From Dickeya oryzae (GTDB lineage: Bacteria > Pseudomonadota > Gammaproteobacteria > Enterobacterales > Enterobacteriaceae): a stretch of DNA of 64,000 nt. Location of the stretch: the NCBI RefSeq assembly GCF_009372235.1, contig NZ_SULL01000015.1, positions 62,001-126,000 of the forward strand, written 5' to 3'. Below are positions 49,637 through 58,417 of the stretch, piece after piece. Made by a program: the position numbers and the translations under genes. Numbering within the stretch: position 1 is the stretch's first letter; each line of letters starts with the position of its first letter. The notes beneath the pieces were generated by a model. The model searched no databases and was not told the origin of the DNA. It worked only from the letters and a program-made list of their open reading frames with translations.

Positions 49637-51322
49637 ATGGTCAGCCAGGTCGATTTGATTCTGTCATTGCTACAACAAACGTGCGTCTATCTGGTTATCG
49701 CGTATTTGCTGAGCAAAACGCCGCTGTTCATTCCGCTGACGCAGGTCACCCTTCATCTGCCGCATAAGCTGATCTGCTACCTGACGTTTTCCATGTTTTG
49801 CATCCTCGGCACCTATTTCGGCCTGCATATTGACGACTCCATCGCGAATACCCGCGCCATCGGCGCGCTGTTGGGCGGTGCGCTGGGAGGACCGACGGTC
49901 GGCGTACTGGTTGGCCTGACCGGCGGCCTGCACCGCTATTCATTAGGCGGCATGACCGCACTGGCGTGTATGGTATCCACCATCATGGAAGGATTGGCCG
50001 GTGGCCTGCTACACCGTTATATGCTGCGCCGCCACCGTATCGACCTGTTGTTTCAGCCGTTGGTTATCGCGGCTGTCACTCTGCTGATGGAAATAGTGCA
50101 GATGAGCATCATCCTGCTGTTGTCGCGCCCGTTTGGCGAGGCACTGACGCTGGTTAAAAACATCGCCTTACCGATGATCATCACCAACAGTATCGGGGCA
50201 GCCATGTTCATGCGGATCCTGTTGGACCGCCGGGCTATGTTTGAGAAATACACGTCGGCGTTTTCTGCGCGTGCTTTGCAGATTGCGGCAAGGGCGGAAG
50301 GGGTATTACGGGAAGGATTTAATCCGGATACCAGCCTGCAGGTAGCGCGTATCTTGTATGAAGAATTGGGTGTTGGCGCTGTCGCCATCACCGATCGGGA
50401 GAAGCTGCTGGCTTTTGTCGGCACCGGTGACGATCACCACACCGCCGGTTCGCTGATTACGTCGTCCTATACCCATCAGGCTATCGACAACAATCAGGTG
50501 GTGTATGCTGACGGTAACGAAGTACCGTTTTGCTGCCCGCTGTCATCACACTGTAAGTTGGGGTCTACGCTGGTTATCCCACTGCGTGGCGAAGAGCAGC
50601 GGGTTATCGGCACCATCAAGCTGTATGAACCGAAAAACAAGTTATTCTCCAGCATAAACCGCACGCTGGGGGAAGGTATCGGCCATTTGCTGTCGGCTCA
50701 AATTTTCGCGGGTCGTTTCGAGCAGCAAAAGCAGTTACTGGCACAATCCGAAATCAAGCTCCTGCATGCGCAGGTGAACCCCCATTTCCTGTTTAACGCC
50801 CTCAATACCCTATCGTCGATTATCCGCCGCAATCCGGATCAGGCCCGTCAGTTGGTGTTATCGCTCTCAACCTTTTTTCGTAAAAACCTCAAACGCAGCG
50901 GTGATGAAGTCGCGCTCAGTGATGAACTGGAGCACATCAACGCCTATCTTGATATTGAAAAGGCCCGTTTCGCCAATCTGCTGACGGTGGACATCGCCGT
51001 TCCAACATCGCTCAGGGCCGCCAGATTACCCGCCTTTTCCCTGCAACCACTGGTGGAAAACGCCATCAAGCACGGCATCGCCCACATGCTGGATAACGGC
51101 TATCTGCGCATTGGTGCACGTACTCACGCCAATATGCTGGAGCTCACGATAGAGGATAACGCCGGGGCTTATTACCCCCGCAACGGTAGCGATGGGCTGG
51201 GGATGAATCTGGTAGACCGGCGCATCAAAGCGCGCTACGGCCATCATTACGGCATCACGGTTACCAGCGAGCCGGAACGCTTTACCCGCGTTCGGGTACG
51301 AGTGCCGCTGAGAGTGGGATAA
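49637..51322 (+). CDS. btsS: Pyruvate-sensing histidine kinase BtsS (YehU, LytS family)
   Basis: Membrane sensor kinase (561 residues, equal to E. coli YehU/BtsS) that senses external pyruvate. Six membrane helices with the 5TM-5TMR-LYT motif HIDDSIANTRAIGALLGG and GLTGGLHRYSLGGMTAL are followed by a GAF-like domain with Cys (CCPLSSHCKLGSTLVIPLRG) and the LytS kinase core: HAQVNPHFLFNALNT (phospho-His), then LQPLVENAIKHG and GLGMNLVDRRI. The ATG at 49637 has the ideal distance to AAGGAGGT; ATG 49631 and a TTG at 49607 are alternatives. Its usual partner btsR is not next to it. Confidence 0.93.
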   Translation: MVSQVDLILSLLQQTCVYLVIAYLLSKTPLFIPLTQVTLHLPHKLICYLTFSMFCILGTYFGLHIDDSIANTRAIGALLGGALGGPTVGVLVGLTGGLHRYSLGGMTALACMVSTIMEGLAGGLLHRYMLRRHRIDLLFQPLVIAAVTLLMEIVQMSIILLLSRPFGEALTLVKNIALPMIITNSIGAAMFMRILLDRRAMFEKYTSAFSARALQIAARAEGVLREGFNPDTSLQVARILYEELGVGAVAITDREKLLAFVGTGDDHHTAGSLITSSYTHQAIDNNQVVYADGNEVPFCCPLSSHCKLGSTLVIPLRGEEQRVIGTIKLYEPKNKLFSSINRTLGEGIGHLLSAQIFAGRFEQQKQLLAQSEIKLLHAQVNPHFLFNALNTLSSIIRRNPDQARQLVLSLSTFFRKNLKRSGDEVALSDELEHINAYLDIEKARFANLLTVDIAVPTSLRAARLPAFSLQPLVENAIKHGIAHMLDNGYLRIGARTHANMLELTIEDNAGAYYPRNGSDGLGMNLVDRRIKARYGHHYGITVTSEPERFTRVRVRVPLRVG

Positions 51323-51350
51323 GAACGTGTCAGGCGGGCACAGTCATACT

Positions 51351-51386
51351 CATACCCGAAATAAAACGCATACCTGAAATAAAGAA
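51351..51386. repeat. 18-bp tandem repeat after btsS
   Basis: CATACCCGAAATAAAACG (51351-51368) is followed directly by a near copy starting CATACCTGAAATAAAG at 51369. It lies 28 bases beyond the btsS stop and runs into the terminator. Confidence 0.75.
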
Positions 51387-51412
51387 CGGCTTCCCCTGGG
51401 GGAAGCCGTTCT
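51383..51412. terminator. Terminator btsS / csp gene
   Basis: A 14-bp perfect stem (AGAACGGCTTCCCC / GGGGAAGCCGTTCT) with a two-base centre lies between convergent btsS and the cold-shock gene. Its ACGGCTTCC core is shared with the glpD terminator at 39754. Confidence 0.75.
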
Positions 51413-51493
51413 TAGGCTGATCTCGGCATCACATCACGTCACTGCTCCGGCTAACGCCATCTTCGCTATCGTCGGTGAGGATGACCCGGGAAA

Positions 51494-51706
51494 TTACAGC
51501 CCTACTACGTTCTCAGCAGAAGGACCTTTCGGACCGTTGCCGATAACGAATTCTACTTTCTGGCCTTCGTACAGCGTTTTGAAGCTGTCACTCTGGATTG
51601 CAGAGAAATGTACGAATACATCTTTGCTGCCATCAGCCGGGCTGATAAAGCCAAAACCTTTAGATTCGTTAAACCATTTTACTGAACCAGTCATTTTATT
51701 AGACAT
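51494..51706 (-). CDS. Cold shock protein, CspA family
   Basis: Single cold-shock domain protein (70 residues, as CspA) that binds RNA and single-stranded DNA and acts as an RNA chaperone. RNP1 KGFGFI and RNP2 DVFVHF are intact; the ending [15 protein letters not shown] is CspA/CspB-like. The start [12 protein letters not shown] matches CspB. Two ATGs stand side by side (51709, 51706) after GAGG; the second has the better spacing. The leader of about 175 bases with a cold-box-like element suggests a cold-inducible member, though the paralogue cannot be named. Confidence 0.93.
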   Translation of the reverse strand: MSNKMTGSVKWFNESKGFGFISPADGSKDVFVHFSAIQSDSFKTLYEGQKVEFVIGNGPKGPSAENVVGL

Positions 51707-51865
51707 CATATTACCTCGTAATTTTTTTCCAGCCCGTTTAAGGGCAACAGGGGTCTGCAATGCAGGAAATACTTATGAGCAAGAAAAAAAGAGATTCAGG
51801 GGAAGTGATATCTAGGGATAACGCTTGGACTGAGGACTACTTTAGTAAAATGCCTGACATAAATA

Positions 51866-51919
51866 GGTCTGACTAACAAACCGTACGGCTATTAACGCAT
51901 TCATCAGGCATGAAAGCAA
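51866..51919 (-). promoter_or_regulatory. Promoter and cold-box-like leader start of the csp gene
   Basis: On the minus strand, TTGCTT (51914-51919) and TTAATA (51890-51895) are 18 bases apart. They are followed by ACGGTTTG and GTCAGACC (51866-51884), resembling the cspA transcript 5' end and cold box. The leader would be about 175 bases, close to cspA. The remaining stretch up to 52074 shows nothing I can name. Confidence 0.6.
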
Positions 51920-52074
51920 GCACTATGTATTGTTGCGGCAGGAAAATATTTTATATTTTTTATAATTCATACGGTTAATGGGTTGGCCCCGGTACGTTCT
52001 CGCCACGACCACAACCGTCACTGACGCCCGTCTGGCCCGCAAACCGGCTGATAATAATACCGGTGTTGCTGCCT

Positions 52075-52491
52075 CTATACCTTAGCAGCCTGCTCCATCG
52101 GGATCAGATTCAGCTGTCCGTGACGCACGCCGGTCTGAGCGATGACCGACGCGGCAAACTGCTCTACACGCTCGGTAGGGCCACGCAAAATCACGGTTTC
52201 CACACATTCGTCGTGGCTGAGGTGGGTGTGCATGGTGGACACGGTCAGGTGATGGTGTTCATGTTGCATACCGGCCAGTCGGCTCGACAGCTGACGCTCG
52301 TGATGGTCATACACATAGCTCAGCACCGCCACACACTCGGCGTTTTTATCCTGTGCTACCGTCATTTCGCCCAATTCACGCCGCAACATGTCGCGAAACG
52401 CTTCCGACCGGTTGGCATAGCCTTTTCGCAGCATCAGCGCATCCAACGCCTCAGCCAGCGGGTCATCCAGAGAAATCGTCAATCGTTGCAT
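52075..52491 (-). CDS. nikR: Nickel-responsive regulator NikR
   Basis: Ribbon-helix-helix repressor (138 residues) that in E. coli shuts off the nik nickel importer when nickel is ample. The N-terminal RHH (MQRLTISLDDPLAEALDALM) is joined to an ACT-type tetramer domain. The nickel site is complete: His77, His88, His90 and Cys96 (MHTHLSHDEC). The start MQRLTI is the conserved one; 26 upstream codons are open but unconserved. No nikABCDE or hydrogenase gene is in the window, so its target lies elsewhere. Confidence 0.95.
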   Translation of the reverse strand: MQRLTISLDDPLAEALDALMLRKGYANRSEAFRDMLRRELGEMTVAQDKNAECVAVLSYVYDHHERQLSSRLAGMQHEHHHLTVSTMHTHLSHDECVETVILRGPTERVEQFAASVIAQTGVRHGQLNLIPMEQAAKV

Positions 52492-52696
52492 CTCAGCCTC
52501 ACAAAAAAGCGCAAAAAGTCCTCCGGCGTGGTGCCACGCAGGTCGTCCCATTATGCCGGGGTTCATCATGATGATCGTGATTCAGCGCAAAACGGCGCTC
52601 AAATCCCTGACGGACAAACAAGAATGGACAATACCGCGAACCATTGCCAGAAAAAGATCACCCTCTACCGAGGAGAGGATATGGGAATAAGGAGAA

Positions 52697-52729
52697 CGCT
52701 AAAACGCGCCCAACAGGCGCGTTTTAGCG
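52697..52729 (-). terminator. Terminator of asd
   Basis: A 14-bp stem (CGCTAAAACGCGCC / GGCGCGTTTTAGCG) with a CAACA loop begins 10 bases beyond the asd stop codon on the minus strand. The T-run is inside the stem. Confidence 0.8.
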
Positions 52730-52738
52730 GGAACGGGA

Positions 52739-53839
52739 TTACAACAGGATGCGCAGCATGCGGCGCAGCGGTTCAGCCGCGCCCCACAGCAGCTGGTCAC
52801 CAACAGTGAAAGCGGACAGGTACTGCGGCCCCATGTTCAGTTTACGCAGACGGCCCACCGGGGTAGACAACGTACCGGTCACCGCTGCCGGGGTCAGTTC
52901 ACGCATGGTGATTTCGCGGTCGTTCGGCACCACTTTCACCCAATCATTGTGGGTCGCCAGCATCTGCTCGATTTCCGCAATCGACACATCTTTTTTCAGC
53001 TTCAGCGTGAACGCCTGGCTGTGGCAGCGCAGCGCGCCGATACGCACACACAAACCATCCACCGGAATGGTGCTGGCGGTATTCAGAATCTTGTTGGTTT
53101 CCGCCTGGCCTTTCCACTCTTCACGGCTCTGGCCGTTTTCCAGTTGTTTGTCGATCCACGGGATCAGGCTGCCCGCCAACGGCACACCGAAGTTTTCCAC
53201 ATCCAGACCACCGCGTGACAATGCCGTCACTTTGCGCTCGATATCCAGAATGGCGGAAGCCGGGTCGCTCAGTTCAGCGGCGACTTCGGCGTTCAACTGG
53301 CCCATCTGAATCAGCAACTCACGCATATTGCGCGCGCCCGCACCGGACGCCGCCTGATAGGTGGCAACAGATGCCCACTCCACCAGATCGTTGGCGAACA
53401 GGCCGCCCAACGACATCAGCATCAGGCTGACGGTACAGTTACCACCGACAAACGTTTTGATACCTTTATCCAGACCAGACTGGATAACACCGTGGTTAAC
53501 CGGGTCCAGAATAATAATCGCATCATCTTTCATGCGCAGAGAAGATGCGGCGTCGATCCAGTACCCTTGCCAGCCACTTTCACGCAGCTTTGGGTAGATT
53601 TCATTGGTATAATCGCCGCCCTGACAGGTGATGATAATATCCAGCGCGCGCAGCGCGTCGAGATTGTAGGCATCCTGCAGGACACCCTGCTGGCCGCCCA
53701 ACGCCGGTGCTGGCTGACCGTGCTGTGACGTAGAAAAGAATACCGGGCGGATTAAATCAAAATCGCGTTCTTCCACCATGCGCTGCATGAGTACCGAACC
53801 GACCATTCCGCGCCAGCCAACAAAACCAACATTTTTCAT
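52739..53839 (-). CDS. asd: Aspartate-semialdehyde dehydrogenase
   Basis: Reduces beta-aspartyl phosphate with NADPH to the semialdehyde, the branch point to lysine/diaminopimelate, threonine and methionine. The 366 residues match E. coli (367). The Rossmann motif [13 protein letters not shown] and the active site GGNCTVSLM (Cys near 135) are present, and [12 protein letters not shown] holds the catalytic His. The start [11 protein letters not shown] is conserved; nine further codons upstream are open. It is divergent from yhgN. Confidence 0.97.
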   Translation of the reverse strand: MKNVGFVGWRGMVGSVLMQRMVEERDFDLIRPVFFSTSQHGQPAPALGGQQGVLQDAYNLDALRALDIIITCQGGDYTNEIYPKLRESGWQGYWIDAASSLRMKDDAIIILDPVNHGVIQSGLDKGIKTFVGGNCTVSLMLMSLGGLFANDLVEWASVATYQAASGAGARNMRELLIQMGQLNAEVAAELSDPASAILDIERKVTALSRGGLDVENFGVPLAGSLIPWIDKQLENGQSREEWKGQAETNKILNTASTIPVDGLCVRIGALRCHSQAFTLKLKKDVSIAEIEQMLATHNDWVKVVPNDREITMRELTPAAVTGTLSTPVGRLRKLNMGPQYLSAFTVGDQLLWGAAEPLRRMLRILL

Positions 53840-54038
53840 GGTAACCGTCCTGCCTGGGGGTGACAAAAAGCAATCCGACTGCCATTTCAGGCAGGGAGCA
53901 TAGTTTTAAGTGATGTCTGTCAACCTTACAAAATGTATCAGAAGTCGCAAGTGAATTTATTCGATGACTCAGACGTTTTCAGCAGCAGGCCTAATGTGCC
54001 TGCCAGAAGACGGGTGATGAAAGGAGCTTACCGCCACC

Positions 54039-54632
54039 ATGACTGAAATGATCTCGGCAACCGTCCTGTTGCTGTTAATTATGGATCCACTCGGCAACCT
54101 GCCGGTGTTTATGTCTGTTCTGAAACACCTGGATCCCAAACGGCGACGTGTGGTGTTGATTCGGGAGATGATCATCGCTCTGGGGGTGATGCTGGTGTTC
54201 CTGTTCGCGGGCGAGAAGATTCTGGCCGTACTGAATCTGCGTACAGAAACCGTGTCGATTTCCGGCGGTATCGTGTTGTTTTTGATTGCCATCCGCATGA
54301 TTTTCCCAACGCAGGAAGGCTTTACCAGCGGCTTGCCCGCCGGTGATGAGCCGTTTCTGGTGCCGTTGGCGATTCCGATGGTGGCCGGACCATCGATTCT
54401 GGCTGCACTGATGCTGCTCTCCCACCAGTACCCGAATCAATTGCCGCATCTGACACTGGCGCTGCTTATTGCCTGGGCCATTACGGTGGTCGTGCTGCTG
54501 TTATCGAACCTGTTCCTGCGATTGTTGGGCGACAAAGGCGTCAATGCGCTGGAACGGCTGATGGGGCTGGTACTGGTCATGCTCTCCACCCAGATGTTCC
54601 TGGACGGTATTCGGGCCTACCTGAAACTCTAG
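54039..54632 (+). CDS. yhgN: MarC-family inner membrane protein YhgN
   Basis: Integral membrane protein (197 residues, six helices) of the MarC/UPF0056 family, of unknown function. Conserved stretches MDPLGNLPVF near the N-terminus and VPLAIPMVAGPS mark the two half-repeats. AAGGAG lies 13 bases before the ATG; the second Met (54048) would have closer to normal spacing after no better box, so the start is slightly uncertain. Its place next to asd agrees with E. coli. It has no bearing on drug resistance despite the family name. Confidence 0.9.
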   Translation: MTEMISATVLLLLIMDPLGNLPVFMSVLKHLDPKRRRVVLIREMIIALGVMLVFLFAGEKILAVLNLRTETVSISGGIVLFLIAIRMIFPTQEGFTSGLPAGDEPFLVPLAIPMVAGPSILAALMLLSHQYPNQLPHLTLALLIAWAITVVVLLLSNLFLRLLGDKGVNALERLMGLVLVMLSTQMFLDGIRAYLKL

Positions 54633-54731
54633 CATCGGGACGCTGTCGCCTCAGGCTGTTCTCTCAGTCTCCCACACCAGGCGGAGACTGAGAAAGAGGG
54701 GTTATCCCCGGCTCATCTTAATCACACGCAA

Positions 54732-56048
54732 TCACACCACATAGCTCAGCAGCAGGGTGCCGACCAGGCCACACACCGCGATAATGGTTTCCAGCGCTGA
54801 CCATGACTTCAGCGTTTCCGGAATGCTCAGGTTGAAATACTCCTTGAACAGCCAGAAACCGGGGTCGTTGACGTGAGAGAAAATTACGCTGCCGGAACCG
54901 ACCGCAATCACCATCAATTCCGGGCTGACGCCGCTGGTGGCGATAATCGGTGCCACAATCCCGCCCGCGGTCAGCGCGGCCACGGTGGCAGACCCTAATG
55001 CCAGACGTAGCACGGCGGCGATAAGCCAACCCAGCAGCAACGGCGACACGCTACTACCGTGCATCATCCCGGCGATGTACTTGTCTACACCGCTGTCTAC
55101 CAGCACCTGTTTAAACGCGCCGCCGCCGCCAAGGATCAGCAACATCATGGCGATGATTTTAATCGAGTCGGTAATGGTGCCCATCACCTCATCCATGCTG
55201 CGACCACGGTTCAGGCCGAAGGTAAAAATCGCGATCAGCACCGCAATCAGGGTCGCCATCACCGGGTCGCCGAAGAACTCGGCATACGGCAACAATGCAT
55301 GTCCCTTCGGTAATATCATTTCCGCCACGGCGCGCAGCGCCATCAGGATAACCGGCACCAGTGCAGTCATTACGCTGACGGCAAAGCCCGGCATTTCCTC
55401 TTCGGTGAACTGTTTCGGGTTATACAGCCCTTCCGGGATCGGCTTATCGATCTTTTTCAGAAAACGGGCGTAAACCGGCCCCGCCAGAATCACCGTCGGG
55501 ATCCCCAGCAGCGTACCATAGAGCAGGGTTTTGCCCATGTCGGCATGGAATAGCGAGGCAATCGCTGTTGGCCCTGGATGCGGCGGCAGAAAACCGTGGG
55601 TGACGGATAACGCCGCCGCCATTGGCACACCGGCATACAGCAACGGAATACGGGCGGAGGCCACAATGCTGAACACCAGCGGCAACAGCAGCACAAACCC
55701 CACTTCATAGAACAGCGCGAAACCAACGGTAAACCCGGTCAGTACAATCGCCCACTGGATATGTTTACGACCAAAGCGCTGAATCAGCGTGGTGGCAATC
55801 CGCTGTGCACCGCCGCAGTCCGCCAGCAATTTCCCCAACATAGCGCCAAATCCCATGATCAGCGCCAGGCTGCCCAGTGTACCGCCCACCCCGTTTTTGA
55901 TGGAGGTCATCACTTTTTGCACCGGCATTCCCTGCATGACGCCCACAGCCAGTGCAACCAGAATCAGTGCGATAAAACCATTCAGTTTAAAGCGGATCAT
56001 CAGCACCAACAGCAGTGCGACACCCACAGCGACAATCACGAGTGGCAT
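54732..56048 (-). CDS. gntT: High-affinity gluconate transporter GntT
   Basis: Gluconate:proton symporter (438 residues, equal to E. coli GntT) of the GntP family with about 12-14 membrane helices. Signature stretches are MGFGAMLGKLLADCGGAQRIA, split by a loop, HGFLPPHPGPTAIA, and GSVIFSHVNDPGFWL. It is nearly colinear with GntT rather than GntU. The start MPLVIVAVGV was chosen; 13 upstream codons are open. It lies divergent from gntK over a double GntR operator. In E. coli gntT stands alone between nfuA and malQ, while gntU follows gntK. Confidence 0.93.
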   Translation of the reverse strand: MPLVIVAVGVALLLVLMIRFKLNGFIALILVALAVGVMQGMPVQKVMTSIKNGVGGTLGSLALIMGFGAMLGKLLADCGGAQRIATTLIQRFGRKHIQWAIVLTGFTVGFALFYEVGFVLLLPLVFSIVASARIPLLYAGVPMAAALSVTHGFLPPHPGPTAIASLFHADMGKTLLYGTLLGIPTVILAGPVYARFLKKIDKPIPEGLYNPKQFTEEEMPGFAVSVMTALVPVILMALRAVAEMILPKGHALLPYAEFFGDPVMATLIAVLIAIFTFGLNRGRSMDEVMGTITDSIKIIAMMLLILGGGGAFKQVLVDSGVDKYIAGMMHGSSVSPLLLGWLIAAVLRLALGSATVAALTAGGIVAPIIATSGVSPELMVIAVGSGSVIFSHVNDPGFWLFKEYFNLSIPETLKSWSALETIIAVCGLVGTLLLSYVV

Positions 56049-56243
56049 AACTCTCTCCGGCAACCCCTGCCTGCGCGAGCCGGGCAACGACAGGGGATTT
56101 TCTTATGTTTTGCGAAGGCTCCCGGTGTGACATTGGTACCTTCGCTACAGTAGTGGTGTACCTGCGTTGTGACAGGCATGCGTCGTTGCATCCCGTCGGG
56201 AGCGCATCCACCCAATGTGATGGCTGCCATGCGGTGACTATCG
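56049..56243. other. gntT side of the gntT-gntK divergent region
   Basis: Part of a 307-base regulatory region. It should contain the gntT promoter and leader; I see no further GntR site in it. The CRP-like site and the GntR operators follow at 56244-56296. Confidence 0.5.
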
Positions 56244-56259
56244 CGTGACAACTATCACA
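56244..56259. promoter_or_regulatory. CRP-like site between gntT and gntK
   Basis: CGTGA-N6-TCACA, one base off the TGTGA-N6-TCACA consensus, lies just upstream of the GntR operators. Catabolite control of gluconate genes by CRP is established in E. coli. Confidence 0.6.
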
Positions 56260-56266
56260 CTGCACG

Positions 56267-56296
56267 ATGTTACCGGTATCATGATACCGGTAACAT
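56267..56296. promoter_or_regulatory. Double GntR operator
   Basis: ATGTTACCGGTATCAT (56267-56282) and ATGATACCGGTAACAT (56281-56296) share two bases and together form a perfect 30-bp inverted repeat. Both fit the GntR site (ATGTTA-N4-TAACAT type). They end 60 bases before the gntK start, followed by TTAAAAT as a possible -10 box. Confidence 0.85.
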
Positions 56297-56355
56297 GTTA
56301 AAATACGAAACCTGCGCGACGCATTTAATTTACAGTTTGGGATAGAGATCAAATT

Positions 56356-56874
56356 ATGTCAGGACAAAGTATTATTCTGATGGGGGTTTCCGGCAGCGGG
56401 AAATCCAGCGTGGGAGCCCAGTTGGCACAAGCCATTCACGCCAAGTTTATTGATGGCGACGATCTGCATCCCAAGGCCAATATCCAGAAAATGGCCAGCG
56501 GCCAGCCGCTCAATGACGATGACCGCGCCCCCTGGCTGGAGCGCCTGAACGATGCCGCCTACAGTCTGCTACATAAAAATGAAACCGGCATTATCGTCTG
56601 CTCCGCCTTGAAAAGGCGCTACCGCGATCGGCTACGGGATGGCAACGACGGCATAGTCTTTCTCTACCTGAAAGGCAGTTTTGACGTCATTTTGCAGCGC
56701 CATCAGGCACGCGCCGGCCATTTCATGCCGACGGGTCTGCTGCAAAGTCAATTTGATGCACTGGAAGAGCCGGACGAAACCGAAGCCGATGTCATCACCG
56801 TGGATATCAACGGCCCAATGGACCAGGTGGTAGCGCGGTGTGTCGAGGCATTGCGCGCTCGCCTGCCACGCTGA
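56356..56874 (+). CDS. gntK: Gluconokinase
   Basis: Phosphorylates gluconate to 6-phosphogluconate, feeding the Entner-Doudoroff and pentose-phosphate routes. The 172 residues have the P-loop GVSGSGKSSVG, the substrate-binding DGDDLHPKANIQKM, CSALKRRYRDRLR and a LYLKGSF strand. The length matches thermoresistant GntK (175). It lies convergent to gntR, with only 8 bases between the stops; in E. coli gntK is codirectional and downstream of gntR. Confidence 0.96.
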   Translation: MSGQSIILMGVSGSGKSSVGAQLAQAIHAKFIDGDDLHPKANIQKMASGQPLNDDDRAPWLERLNDAAYSLLHKNETGIIVCSALKRRYRDRLRDGNDGIVFLYLKGSFDVILQRHQARAGHFMPTGLLQSQFDALEEPDETEADVITVDINGPMDQVVARCVEALRARLPR

Positions 56875-56882
56875 CCCCGGCC

Positions 56883-57881
56883 CTAGACGCTTTCTCCCAC
56901 TTGTACGGTAAAGCCGACGTCCACACGGGTCGTCGGCAAGGTTTCGCCGTGCAGGCGCGCCAGCAGCTGTGCCGCACCGATCTCGCCAATGCGCTTACGC
57001 GGTGTCAGTATGCTGGTGAGCCGTGGCACCGTGGTTTGTCCAATATCGTGGCCGTGGAAACCGGCAATCCCCATCTGTTCGGGAACGCGTAACCCCTGCC
57101 GCTGGCATTCGAACATGGCACCAATCGCCAGGTCATCATTGGTACAGAACAGGCTATCGAGCTGTGGGTATTCCGCCTGCGCACGACGCAACAGCTCGCC
57201 GCCCAGCGTATAAGACGAGGGGCTTTCACTCATCACGCTGTAGCTGGCAAGCCCGGCCTCCGCCATCGCTTGTTCGTAACCCCGCTGCTTTAATAACGTG
57301 CGTTCATCCTGACGTGCGCCGAGGTACACCACGCGGCGGCGACCACGCGCAATCATATAACGCGTCATCTGGCGTGCGGCATCCACATTATCAAACCCCA
57401 CCGCCATATCGAGGCAGGGAGATACCGAGTCCATCAGCTCCACCACCGGGATCCCGGCCACCGCAATCATCTGACGGGTACGCGCCGTATGGTTGCGCTC
57501 AGCAAGAATCAGCCCGTCGATGTTATAAGCCAGCAGCGACATCAAACGCCGTTCTTCCACTTCCGGCTGGTAGCCGTAATGGGCCAGCATGGTTTGATAG
57601 CCTTGCGATTCGGCCACTTTTTCAATGCCACGCAGCACTTCGGCAAATACCTGGTTAGTGAGCGATGGTAGCAACACGCCGATGGCCCGGCTGGTAGAAT
57701 TAGCGAGAATATGCGGCGTTCGGTTGGGAATGTAACCCAATTCATCCAGTACAGCGGCGATTTTGCCTCGCAACGCTTCAGAGACCTGCTCCGGGTTACG
57801 CAAATAGCGGCTGACCGTCATTTTAGTCACCCCAACCCGGTCGGCGACATCCTGCAATACCGGTCTTTTTTTCTTTATCAT
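56883..57881 (-). CDS. gntR: Gluconate utilization repressor GntR
   Basis: LacI-family repressor (332 residues) of gluconate genes, induced by gluconate. The N-terminal HTH (LQDVADRVGVTKMTVSRYLR) and hinge (YIPNRTPHILAN) are followed by the periplasmic-binding-protein-like sensor with GVLLPSLTNQVFAEVLRGIE and GIAGFHGHDIGQTTVPRLTSI. The predicted target is the double operator at 56267-56296. The operon order seen in E. coli (gntR-gntK) is broken up here by a change of orientation. Confidence 0.95.
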   Translation of the reverse strand: MIKKKRPVLQDVADRVGVTKMTVSRYLRNPEQVSEALRGKIAAVLDELGYIPNRTPHILANSTSRAIGVLLPSLTNQVFAEVLRGIEKVAESQGYQTMLAHYGYQPEVEERRLMSLLAYNIDGLILAERNHTARTRQMIAVAGIPVVELMDSVSPCLDMAVGFDNVDAARQMTRYMIARGRRRVVYLGARQDERTLLKQRGYEQAMAEAGLASYSVMSESPSSYTLGGELLRRAQAEYPQLDSLFCTNDDLAIGAMFECQRQGLRVPEQMGIAGFHGHDIGQTTVPRLTSILTPRKRIGEIGAAQLLARLHGETLPTTRVDVGFTVQVGESV

Positions 57882-58221
57882 CCGTTGACATCCCCGCGAC
57901 TCAAAACGCCGATTGTACTAAAGAAATGGTTAGCAGAATATCTATCTGAACACCGATGATAACAACTGTATGACGGTATCCCGAAACCAACTTAGTTATA
58001 TTATTCCTTTATCATTAATTAATTTTGCAATAAATAGACACACCAATAAATTAATTGGTTTTTAATGAAGCAACACGGTCATAAATGATTTTTTATTATA
58101 AGCCGTTTCACATGCGACTATTGTATTCTTGCCGGAATGGCACCCATCATTACATGCCATAAAAAATGTCGGGATACAGAAATTTGGCTTTCTCTCAGTG
58201 AAAGCGAATAAACCTGAATAG
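57882..58221. other. AT-rich region upstream of gntR
   Basis: A markedly AT-rich stretch (especially 57950-58110) between gntR and the ERIC-like element. It holds the gntR promoter. I see no ORF with coding character, and no tRNA or IS remnant. Confidence 0.5.
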
Positions 58222-58359
58222 ATACTCTCAATAAGTCGAGTTGCAGGACAACACGCTCGCGTGTTGCACCGCGCAATGCATTGCGCCCTTGCAGGGCGAG
58301 TAATACGGCCAACGCTGCTGTAACACCAACACACCGACAACGTGAAGTATGACGGGTAT
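58222..58359. repeat. ERIC/IRU-like intergenic repeat with divergent core
   Basis: The ends ATACTC...CGAGTTGCAGG and AACGTGAAGTATGACGGGTAT (read to 58359) match, from memory, the outer parts of ERIC (IRU) elements of enterobacteria and are imperfect inverted repeats (14 of 23). The usual ERIC core is not present. Instead three palindromes lie in 50 bases: CAACACGC/GCGTGTTG (58249-58266), GCGCAATGCATTGCGC (58271-58286) and CGCCC/GGGCG (58284-58298). The family name needs a database search. Confidence 0.6.
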
Positions 58360-58417
58360 TGAGGCTGATCAATCTGGCTGCCACTGGCAGCATTAATAAC
58401 GCTCTGGAGACAATAAT

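Noticed and set aside
52063-52809. Open frame of 248 codons covering antisense nikR and the asd terminator
   Set aside because: It runs through the terminator hairpin and opposite a conserved gene, so it is not plausible as a gene.
58222-58359. CRISPR-like repeat or IS end
   Set aside because: The palindromes are not repeated with spacers, and no transposase or target duplication is seen; the ends fit an ERIC-type repeat better.
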